DNA from: Fibrobacterota bacterium
GTDB lineage: Bacteria; Fibrobacterota; Chitinivibrionia; Chitinivibrionales; Chitinispirillaceae
DNA length: 64,000 nucleotides
Assembly: GCA_023459055.1 (NCBI GenBank)
Contig: JAEWVR010000009.1
Location: 1-64,000, forward strand
Direction of reading: 5' to 3'
In this document: positions 16,154 to 23,631 of the stretch, piece after piece
How the letters are laid out: every line of letters begins with the position of its first letter
Numbering within the stretch: position 1 is the first letter of the stretch
The notes under the pieces: model-generated
The model's input: the letters and a program-made list of their open reading frames with translations, nothing else
What the model was told of the DNA's origin: nothing
Databases searched by the model: none
Program-made: the position numbers and the translations under genes

Positions 16154-17431
16154 ATGATGAGGGGATCATTCTCAATTCTGTGTTGCACGCTTCTGCTGCT
16201 ATCTTCAATTTCAGTAAGCAGTCAGGATAACCTTAGAACCTATGCTGATAAAATCGGTATGAACCTCGGTACCTGTGTATTCCATAATGCCTATAGTACA
16301 GATCAAACATACAGCAAAATTGTTAAACAGGATTTCAATACTCTTGTCGCAGAAAACGAGATGAAACCAGATGCGCTTCAGGCAAATAGAGGTCAATTCA
16401 ATTTCTCCAGAGCTGATGAAATGGTCAAATTTGCAAAAGCAAACAATATGAAGATGCGAGGACATACTCTGGTATGGCATTCACAGGCTCCTGGTTGGCT
16501 TCAGAACCTGAAAGGGCAGGAGCTTATGAAGGCAATGAAAGATCATATCACCGGAGTATTAACTCATTACAAAGCTGATAATAAAACAGTCATTGAATGG
16601 GATGTCGTTAACGAAGCGTTCCATAATGATGGAACAAGAGGGGATCTGCGTAGCTCTTTCTGGTCAAATAATTTCGGTGGAGATTTCATAGATTCTGCAT
16701 TTGTCTTTGCACACCAGGCTGATCCGGATGTTCTTCTTTACTATAACGATTACAACACCGCCAATGTCAACGCTAAATCGACTGCGATTTATGAAAAATG
16801 CAAAAAAATGCTTGCTAACGGAATTCCAATTCATGGCATCGGATTCCAGTCACATCAGACACTTGAAGAATACACCCCGGCATTTATGGCCAGCGTTAAA
16901 GAAAATTTTGACAGATTTGCCAAACTGGGACTAAAGATAGCGGTTACTGAACTTGATATTAGAATTACAACCCCGACAGACCAGAGTGAACTAAAAAAGC
17001 AAGCTGACTATTACAGGGAGTTTATGGAAGTCGCACTTGCAAATCCAGCATGCAGAACTTTTATGATATGGGGATTTACTGACAAGCACTCATGGGTGCC
17101 GGGGACATTCAGAGGTACTGATGATGCACTTATTTATGATAAAAATTTCCAGCCAAAACCAGCGTATACATCGCTGCTTGAAACACTTAAAGCATATAAA
17201 CCATCAGGTATTATTTCTACTGGCAAAAACCAGAGAATTTCATCTGCCAACATGCTAAATATGAGTCAAAACAGCACACAGACACTTTTTGATCTTCGTG
17301 GTGCTAAAATTGGTACATACGCCGTTGTTTCAGGAAATTCATCAGTTTCCGGTCTTCCGCACTCAATGGCAGGTAAGACTATCATCACACAAAGCGGCAA
17401 ACAATCTGTAATGATTCAGAATCAGCGCTGA
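16154..17431 (+). CDS. Secreted GH10 endo-1,4-beta-xylanase
   Basis: A 425-residue xylanase. The signal peptide ends near SVSSQ (about 24). The GH10 barrel at about 30-345 shows NEMKPDA, GHTLVWHSQAPGW, acid/base Glu154 in WDVVNEAF and nucleophile Glu266 in VTELDIR, then the WGFTDKHSW motif. The last 65 residues form a short beta-rich tail with LFDLRGAKI, like the sorting-type tails of the GH5 and CE6 proteins. I chose ATG 16154, correctly spaced from AAAGGA at 16141-16146, instead of the TTG six bases upstream. Single gene with its own terminator at 17467-17518. Confidence 0.92.
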   Translation: MMRGSFSILCCTLLLLSSISVSSQDNLRTYADKIGMNLGTCVFHNAYSTDQTYSKIVKQDFNTLVAENEMKPDALQANRGQFNFSRADEMVKFAKANNMKMRGHTLVWHSQAPGWLQNLKGQELMKAMKDHITGVLTHYKADNKTVIEWDVVNEAFHNDGTRGDLRSSFWSNNFGGDFIDSAFVFAHQADPDVLLYYNDYNTANVNAKSTAIYEKCKKMLANGIPIHGIGFQSHQTLEEYTPAFMASVKENFDRFAKLGLKIAVTELDIRITTPTDQSELKKQADYYREFMEVALANPACRTFMIWGFTDKHSWVPGTFRGTDDALIYDKNFQPKPAYTSLLETLKAYKPSGIISTGKNQRISSANMLNMSQNSTQTLFDLRGAKIGTYAVVSGNSSVSGLPHSMAGKTIITQSGKQSVMIQNQR

Positions 17432-17466
17432 GCCAATAGATCCAGCTGAAATTTTCTATCTGCTTC

Positions 17467-17518
17467 ACCTGTTTTTATAATTTGTACCTTAAAATGGTCA
17501 ATGATTATAAAAACAGGT
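17467..17518 (+). terminator. Long hairpin after GH10 gene
   Basis: ACCTGTTTTTATAAT (17467-17481) pairs perfectly with ATTATAAAAACAGGT (17504-17518) around a 22-nt loop, 35 bp after the xylanase stop. Probable transcript end. Confidence 0.55.
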
Positions 17519-17736
17519 ATGAAACAGATCTGTTACAATCCACCACGATAGATATCCATCAATACATTAAATTCCGCATTCCAGTGCTATTATTGACACA
17601 TACCGCCATAACTACATGTTCAGACAATTTTTTACAGATATATAAAAGCATAAAAAGGTAGATGCCTCAGCCCAATAAATTTATTGCAAAAAAAGAATAA
17701 CTATATATAATCAACTTATAGTATTCAATTTGTAGT
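17519..17736. other. AT-rich region without gene
   Basis: No gene or clear signal. A palindromic CTATA...TATAG stretch near 17700-17720 lies just before the kinase relic. Confidence 0.3.
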
Positions 17737-18066
17737 AGTGTAATCTCTGGACAAAAAACCGGTAATAACTATATCATTACTATTGAAGATTATCGTAAAG
17801 GAATTGATGTCATTAAGACAAAGGAAAAAAGTTCTTAATTGCAAACCTTCATTGATACCATTGAAAAAAGCTCAGAACAAGAGCTGTATTCACAGATGTT
17901 CTGGCCTGGATTTATAACTAATAAAAGAAAATTAATCATTATCATGGAAATTGTTGAATGGATTTCGTTTATCATGCGATTAAAAACAGGTGAATGGGTA
18001 TCGGTTTCGAGCACGTATGGTAAAGGTACTTTCATTAAAATTATACACCTTTGTCCAGAGCAATAA
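17737..18066 (+). pseudogene. Relic of a CheA-like kinase ATPase domain
   Basis: In one frame this encodes a match to the last 110 residues of the intact kinase that follows. IITIEDYRKGID aligns with the ILLSDDGRGID box, SEQELYSQMFWPGF with EEKMNLIFHPGI, and VSSTYGKGTFIKIIHL with IKSRLGKGTTFILTI. One in-frame TAA (about 17836-17838) interrupts it. The G1 Asp-Gly-x-Gly box and the second glycine box are eroded, and there is no upstream part. It ends 15 bp before the intact kinase, so it is the remnant of a tandem kinase duplicate. Confidence 0.7.
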
Positions 18067-18081
18067 AAAAAGGCATGCTAT

Positions 18082-20454
18082 ATGAAAAAAATGATTAGTA
18101 TTAGAACCAAGCTGATTTCGGGTACAATGCTCCTGATTTCAGTGATTTTTATTCTGGTATTATCGATAGTCATTACCATGAATATCATGGGCGTAGAAAA
18201 AAACATTTCAAAAGCCAAGGAAAGTATTCGTAGTGGTCTTATCGCAAAAGGAATAACTCTTGTTCAGAATAACAGTATGGCAATGAGTGGTATGGCAGAG
18301 GATAATGCTTTCACCGCGATTCAGACACTTGTTTCTTCCACGTTAAAGATCGATGATGATTTAATTTACGGAATTTATTTAAACGATGCAATGATTCCCT
18401 GGGTGCATTCAACGATACAGAATCCTGATGGGGTAGTCATCAACCCGAAACCAATGACTGACAGTATATCTAAATGGGCATTTTTATTAAGCGCAGTTGC
18501 GTTTCGCGAATACACGCTTGATGGCACAGAAGTAATTGAATTTGCAGCACCGGTAATCTCGGGAGAAGAGAAGCTGGGAGTCATCCGGTACGGAATCAGT
18601 ACTCAAAAAATGAAAGATCAGATCAGGGAAGTTCTGGCTTATACAAGGGCAGCAAGAAACCAGTCAATTTTAGTACTGATTTTATTCTGTCTGATATCAC
18701 TGATAACCGGTTTCTATATGATACAAAAATTTGCTGATAAAATTACAAAACCGATAGAAATGCTGGTTAAATCAAGTGAAACAATTGCTAATGGTGATTA
18801 TAATCAGTCAATATCGGTGCTCAGCAATGATGAGGTAGGTAATCTTGCACATCATTTCGAATTAATGAGAACGACAATCAAGCGCTATACCGATCACCTT
18901 CAGGATCTTATCAATGAAAAAATGCAACAGGTTAATGATATTCTCAACAATATTGATCAGGGGTTGTTTACAATAAATCTTGATGGATCCGTAAATAAAG
19001 AATACTCTGCACGGGCAAATGAGATTCTCAAAGTTGATGATATTGCATCACACAATATCAATCAACTGTTGCGCCTGGATTCAAAACAGAATGAAGCATT
19101 TTGTACCTGGCTTAATCTTGTAAAAGCAAAATACAAAGCACAACGCTGGCAAAAACTTGTAAAGCTGGCACCTGTTCAGGAACTTGAACTTATGCAGGGT
19201 GAAAACTCGGATCAGGAGTATGTTTCCATCTCGTATCAAAAAATATACAACAAAAATGGAGAGCTCTCAAAAATAATGGTTCTTGCCATGGATGTTACAG
19301 AAAAACGCATTAAGGATATTCAAATAGCAGCTGAACGTCAAAGGCATGAAAACGAGGTCAAAACAATCCTGGGAATTGCCAATACTCCGCCCGAAGAGAT
19401 TGCTGAATTTAACGAAGATACTTTAGACCGACTGAAACAACTTCATCTGCAGGCAAAAAATCATTTGGATGGAGTTATTAAACAGAGGGAACAACATCCG
19501 GATGGGCCGGAATACGTTATCGTAAAAGAACAGATTGATATCATGTACAGACACATTCATACTATTAAAGGTAACGCTGGTTCCTATGGCTTTGAAATGG
19601 TTTCATTATATGCACATAAAGCAGAAGATATGCTTGAGGAATTACGGGAACCGGTAAAAATGAGACGGGAAGACAGCCTTGCTGCAATTAATGAATATCT
19701 GAATAAAATGGATGAGGCAATGCGGGAGGTTCATCAAAAGATAAAACTGGTTTTTGGACGTGACGATGAAATCACTGTTCGTGTTCCAGAAAAACGGATC
19801 CAGAAAATACAGCAGATGTGCACTGTTTTACGTGATACCGCAACTTCAGATTCATTGCTGCCATTATACAATGAGTGCATGATGTTAACCTGGAAACCGC
19901 TAAAAACATTAACGCGAAAATATCTGAAAAGTATTCAGAAAGCTGCGCGAGCGCAAAATAAAAACGTTCATTTTGAAGTTGATGAAGAGATGCGACTATA
20001 CCCGGCAGAAGAGTTTACCGATATTGATGATATTCTGATTCACCTGATACGTAACTCTGTAGACCATGGAATAGAAGAACCGGAAGTACGGGAAGAACTA
20101 AATAAAGGAGTCGGCAGAATCAGATTTGAGTATAGAAAAACAAGTGAGAAACGGGTCATACTACTCTCCGATGACGGACGGGGAATTGATACTGATAAGC
20201 TTGTGGAAAAATCAATTCAAAAGGGAATTCTGACTGCTGAAATGGTTCCATCAATGAGTGATGAGGAAAAAATGAATCTCATCTTTCATCCGGGAATTTC
20301 AACTGCAGATAAAATTACTGACACATCAGGTCGCGGCATTGGTATGAATGTAGTGTTTGACAAAATGAAATCGTTGGGCGGTACTACTGAGATCAAGTCC
20401 CGTCTTGGTAAAGGAACAACATTCATTCTGACAATTCCTTGTCGTAATACTTAA
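18082..20454 (+). CDS. Transmembrane CheA-like histidine kinase with Hpt domain
   Basis: A 790-residue sensor kinase. TM1 is about 11-33, an extracytoplasmic sensor about 34-190, TM2 about 193-215 and HAMP about 216-270. A PAS-like region at about 285-415 ends in VTEKR. The Hpt domain has phospho-acceptor His493 in HTIKGNAGSYGF. The HATPase domain at about 640-788 has N-box HLIRNSVDHGIEE, DDGRGID near 697 and SGRGIGMNVV near 749. No CheW-like regulatory domain is present, so it differs from standard CheA and joins sensor and kinase in one chain. It should phosphorylate the CheY at 21437. The next gene, 23 bp downstream, is CheX-like. Confidence 0.87.
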   Translation: MKKMISIRTKLISGTMLLISVIFILVLSIVITMNIMGVEKNISKAKESIRSGLIAKGITLVQNNSMAMSGMAEDNAFTAIQTLVSSTLKIDDDLIYGIYLNDAMIPWVHSTIQNPDGVVINPKPMTDSISKWAFLLSAVAFREYTLDGTEVIEFAAPVISGEEKLGVIRYGISTQKMKDQIREVLAYTRAARNQSILVLILFCLISLITGFYMIQKFADKITKPIEMLVKSSETIANGDYNQSISVLSNDEVGNLAHHFELMRTTIKRYTDHLQDLINEKMQQVNDILNNIDQGLFTINLDGSVNKEYSARANEILKVDDIASHNINQLLRLDSKQNEAFCTWLNLVKAKYKAQRWQKLVKLAPVQELELMQGENSDQEYVSISYQKIYNKNGELSKIMVLAMDVTEKRIKDIQIAAERQRHENEVKTILGIANTPPEEIAEFNEDTLDRLKQLHLQAKNHLDGVIKQREQHPDGPEYVIVKEQIDIMYRHIHTIKGNAGSYGFEMVSLYAHKAEDMLEELREPVKMRREDSLAAINEYLNKMDEAMREVHQKIKLVFGRDDEITVRVPEKRIQKIQQMCTVLRDTATSDSLLPLYNECMMLTWKPLKTLTRKYLKSIQKAARAQNKNVHFEVDEEMRLYPAEEFTDIDDILIHLIRNSVDHGIEEPEVREELNKGVGRIRFEYRKTSEKRVILLSDDGRGIDTDKLVEKSIQKGILTAEMVPSMSDEEKMNLIFHPGISTADKITDTSGRGIGMNVVFDKMKSLGGTTEIKSRLGKGTTFILTIPCRNT

Positions 20455-20477
20455 GTACTTAATAGGGGTTAAATATT

Positions 20478-20963
20478 GTGCAATTAGATAATGATGTACG
20501 GTTAAAACTCGAGAAATGCAAAAACATTTTTTCCCGGATAGGTGTTGAGTGTTTAAACTCATTTGCCGGTATGACAAGCACAGTCGAGGAACCCTGGGCT
20601 ATTCTTGAACGTATGCCGGGTAACTTTCTTCATAATATTATCATTGGTGCGGGAAATGATACATATCAGGCAATATTCGGAATCGGTTTTAAAACCGATC
20701 GTGATTTTGAGGCCATACCTGCTGATTCTCTTGATGAGCGTGTTGATGCCTGGGGGGAGTTGGCAAACACCTATTGCGGAATGCTTATGGATCAAAAAAT
20801 TTTTATAGACAGTTTCGACATTCTGACACAATCAAATCCACAGTATACCAGCGGTGATATTTTTATCAGTAAAGCATGGTCTGTATGCGGTGCATTAACT
20901 GTTCCAAATAAAATAACTATTTACCTGGGATATGCAATTAGAAGGCAGTTTTTCTGTATTTGA
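20478..20963 (+). CDS. CheX-like phosphatase
   Basis: A 161-residue protein of the CheC/CheX/FliY phosphatase group, which removes phosphate from CheY. The active-site pattern E-x-x-N is present as Glu94 and Asn97 in WGELAN. Length and single motif fit CheX rather than CheC, which has two motifs. The start is GTG at 20478 with GGGG upstream at 20464-20467. It lies 23 bp after the kinase and is separated from the CheY gene by a decayed second CheX copy. Confidence 0.7.
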   Translation: MQLDNDVRLKLEKCKNIFSRIGVECLNSFAGMTSTVEEPWAILERMPGNFLHNIIIGAGNDTYQAIFGIGFKTDRDFEAIPADSLDERVDAWGELANTYCGMLMDQKIFIDSFDILTQSNPQYTSGDIFISKAWSVCGALTVPNKITIYLGYAIRRQFFCI

Positions 20964-21108
20964 GCTGTCAGATTATTTTTAGAATAGAGTGGTTTACTTA
21001 ACAGTATGTAAAAATTTTTCAGGGAAAGATTCTGTTTATGAAAATATGTAATCCGTAACTGATTGGATGTATTCAAATGATGATTCTGTCTGAATAACGG
21101 GTGATGTA

Positions 21109-21400
21109 AGTGATTCTTATCAATCGACATTGACTATTGAGTTGAATGTTGATACCATTGTAGAACCGGCAGATAAGGAACTATATTAAAGTAAACTGAT
21201 AGATGTGTCTGGAGAATTCGCACAATTAATTGGACAATGTTAGCAGATTACCTGTTTTTGAATCATAATGATATACTAATTCAGACGGTGCAGTACAATA
21301 GACAAAGGGTACCCTGTTTCTACCGCTTGTTTCCGGTGTTCATAGGTATCTTTCGATAAACAGGAAAAACATGTTTATCGGCTTTGCGATTCAAAAGTAG
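21109..21400 (+). pseudogene. Relic of a second CheX-like gene
   Basis: Translation shows eroded matches to the CheX gene just upstream, in the same order. SDSYQSTLTIELNVD corresponds to NDTYQAIFGIGFKTD, LIDVSGEFAQLIGQC to RVDAWGELANTYCGM, and LSINRKNMFIGFAIQK to LTVPNKITIYLGYAIRR. Stops TAA, TAG, TGA and TAA break the first part, and a one-base shift precedes the last. It cannot encode a protein. Together with the kinase relic at 17737 it shows that the kinase-CheX unit was once duplicated. Confidence 0.6.
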
Positions 21401-21436
21401 TAGATAATGGGTGGTCGTTATAGGAGGAAAATAATT

Positions 21437-21817
21437 ATGCCAAAAACAGTAATTATTGTTGATGATTCAAAATTTCTTATTAAACAGATTGTGGAGTTCT
21501 TTGAAAAACAGTTAGGTTTCGAAGTTCTGGGAACTGGAAATGATGGGAACGAAGCTATTGAATTATATCAAAAACACAAACCGGATCTTATCACACTCGA
21601 TATTACCATGCCTAACAAGGATGGAATTGATGCAGTAAAGGAGATAATTAAACAATTTCCTGAAGCTAATATCCTGATGATCTCAGCAGTTCGTGGTAAT
21701 GCAATGCTGGAGTGTATGAGTGCTGGTGCTAAAGGATATGTAGAAAAACCCCTGAAGTTCGCAAATACAGAATTTGTCAATGATTTTAAAGAAACAGTAA
21801 ATGAAATTTTTCAGTGA
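21437..21817 (+). CDS. CheY-like single-domain response regulator
   Basis: A 126-residue receiver domain with no output domain. It has acidic pair Asp9/Asp10 (VDDSK), phospho-acceptor Asp55 (LITLDITMP), the Ser/Thr position in MISAVR and Lys in VEKPLK. The start at ATG 21437 follows a strong AGGAGG at 21422-21427. As a stand-alone receiver it probably relays phosphate from the Hpt kinase upstream to a motility or other effector, with CheX resetting it. A periplasmic protein gene follows after about 30 bp. Confidence 0.9.
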   Translation: MPKTVIIVDDSKFLIKQIVEFFEKQLGFEVLGTGNDGNEAIELYQKHKPDLITLDITMPNKDGIDAVKEIIKQFPEANILMISAVRGNAMLECMSAGAKGYVEKPLKFANTEFVNDFKETVNEIFQ

Positions 21818-21848
21818 TAATTGCATTTACATCAGAAAGTTCACTGGT

Positions 21849-22538
21849 ATGCGAAGAAAATTGTTATTTCTGTTATTATTAACCACATCAGCAGTTTTTG
21901 CCCAGAAAAACTTATACATTTTTTATCCTTCGATTGTGCGTCCCCAAACAATTCAGGATAAAGTGGAAAAAGTATTTCACGGAACCACCGTTACTGTTTT
22001 CGGGCGCTATAATGACTTTTCTGCAAAAATTGAAATTGAACCACCGGACATGATTATCACAAAAACGATGCTTATCAGACAACTTGGTTCTTATACAACG
22101 GTATTACACGGTTATCGAGATGGAAAAAGTGAAGACAGTTATGTACTTCTGTCAATAAATCAGCCTGTCGACCCCAAAAGTATTACAAGCGAAACACTAA
22201 TCGGGACAATTGACATATTAGGTAGAAATGGGATGAATACGTTTGTATCACAATTCTTCCCGACAACTCCCAAACTAAAAAGAGTAACCAAAATGGAGGA
22301 CCTGCTTCCGCTGCTGACCTTTAATATGACTGTCGCCATATTGGTACAGGAACCTGCAGTTTCCTATTTCAAAGCAACATCCAATCTGAAATTCAATGTC
22401 ACACCATTGCCGCAAACCAAAGATGGAATCGTTGCACTGGGGGTTAAGAATGGCATTGATCCGGAAAAAATCATTGTTTCTCTTAAGTCTGTCGATGAGG
22501 AAGTACGCTCATTTTTTGAGGTGGATTTATGGAAGTAG
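21849..22538 (+). CDS. Periplasmic binding-like protein (PhnD-like), set A
   Basis: A 229-residue exported protein. A signal peptide (MRRKLLFLLLLTTSAVFAQ) precedes a type 2 periplasmic-binding fold reminiscent of PhnD-type proteins (YIFYPS at the start, PPDMIITK, IGTIDILGRNGM). I chose ATG 21849 because it starts the signal peptide; the frame is open further upstream but overlaps the CheY gene. It is a clear paralogue of 32709-33425 (shared LYIFYPS, IGxIDILGRxGM, TPLP and a W-K ending). No ABC permease or ATPase is nearby, so it may present a ligand to a receptor or kinase rather than a transporter. The ligand is unknown. Confidence 0.65.
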   Translation: MRRKLLFLLLLTTSAVFAQKNLYIFYPSIVRPQTIQDKVEKVFHGTTVTVFGRYNDFSAKIEIEPPDMIITKTMLIRQLGSYTTVLHGYRDGKSEDSYVLLSINQPVDPKSITSETLIGTIDILGRNGMNTFVSQFFPTTPKLKRVTKMEDLLPLLTFNMTVAILVQEPAVSYFKATSNLKFNVTPLPQTKDGIVALGVKNGIDPEKIIVSLKSVDEEVRSFFEVDLWK

Positions 22539-22575
22539 CTCAAAAATTTAATTCAATCCGCTGAGCGAGGTAAAT

Positions 22576-23541
22576 ATGTTACAGAAAATCATAATCGTTT
22601 GTCACTTGCTGATAATACTTTTGGTTAGTGTTATTTCTGCAAAAGACGTAATACTTGTTATCCGTAAGGATGGTAACGATTTTAAAGATGCGCTTAGAGG
22701 AATTATGGTTGAGATAAGAGAAGATTTCGAAGTTAAAGACAAGGTAATCGACAAAAAAACTGAGGTTAACGAAATCGTAGATGAAATTCATACAGCTAAT
22801 CCCAAACTGGTTGTTTTAATGGATAATACTTCAATTGCATTATTTAAACGGTATCAACAGGGATTGAAAGAAAACGATCCATTGATTCCATCTGTTTCAA
22901 TCATGGGGGTCTTGGTTGGTGATGCTATTGCCAGCCTGAAAAATGCGTCGGGAATTTCCTATGAAATACCCATTGTTACCAGTATTGTTAGTCTCAGAAC
23001 AATCATAAAATCACCTATGAAAAAAGTAGGTGTTATGCATCGCGACTATCTCAAAGAATTCCTTGAACAAAACAGAAAGTTCTGTGAGATGGAAGGAATT
23101 GAAATCATTGATATCGCATTACCTAATAAAAGTGAAAAATACAAGTCACTGTTAAGAAACGGATTGAAAGATCTCATTGAACAAAAAAAGGTTGATGTCC
23201 TGTGGGTGCCAAATGACAACGAATTTCTTCAACCGGATATAATCCAGGATGTATGGATTCCAACTGCTAAAAAGTTTAAAATTCCTATTGTTGTCGGAGT
23301 AGAAGTTCTGGTAAAACCACAACTCGATTTTGGCACTTTTGCAGTTCTTCCAGACCACATTTCTCTTGGTTCTCAGGTTGCCGAAATGATCTATGATATC
23401 AGTGATAATAACTGGATGTGTAAATCAAACAGAGTTGATCCGCCATTGGCTGTTTATAAAATCATCAATGTGGTTCAGGCAAAAAGAAATTTCAATGTCA
23501 GGGACGAGGACCTTGGTTCAGTTGATAAAAAGGTAAAATAA
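22576..23541 (+). CDS. ABC-type substrate-binding-like periplasmic protein, set A
   Basis: A 321-residue protein with signal peptide (about 1-22) and the fold of the ABC_sub_bind family (PF04392-like). It shows ISYEIPIVTSIVSLRTI, VGVMHRDYLKEF, VDVLWVPNDNEFL and VVGVEVLVKPQLDFGTFAVLP. It is paralogous to 31603-32595, with the same motifs in the same order. AGG precedes the ATG. It lies between the PhnD-like gene and the TonB-dependent receptor, all in one direction with gaps of 37 and 90 bp, so they are probably co-transcribed. No membrane transporter partner is visible. Confidence 0.72.
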   Translation: MLQKIIIVCHLLIILLVSVISAKDVILVIRKDGNDFKDALRGIMVEIREDFEVKDKVIDKKTEVNEIVDEIHTANPKLVVLMDNTSIALFKRYQQGLKENDPLIPSVSIMGVLVGDAIASLKNASGISYEIPIVTSIVSLRTIIKSPMKKVGVMHRDYLKEFLEQNRKFCEMEGIEIIDIALPNKSEKYKSLLRNGLKDLIEQKKVDVLWVPNDNEFLQPDIIQDVWIPTAKKFKIPIVVGVEVLVKPQLDFGTFAVLPDHISLGSQVAEMIYDISDNNWMCKSNRVDPPLAVYKIINVVQAKRNFNVRDEDLGSVDKKVK

Positions 23542-23631
23542 CATTTACAACACGTCAATTTTTAATAATCAGACAAAATAACGCAAGCATTTTCAAACAC
23601 CATCATGTTTAATTTACCGGGAGTGAAATGT

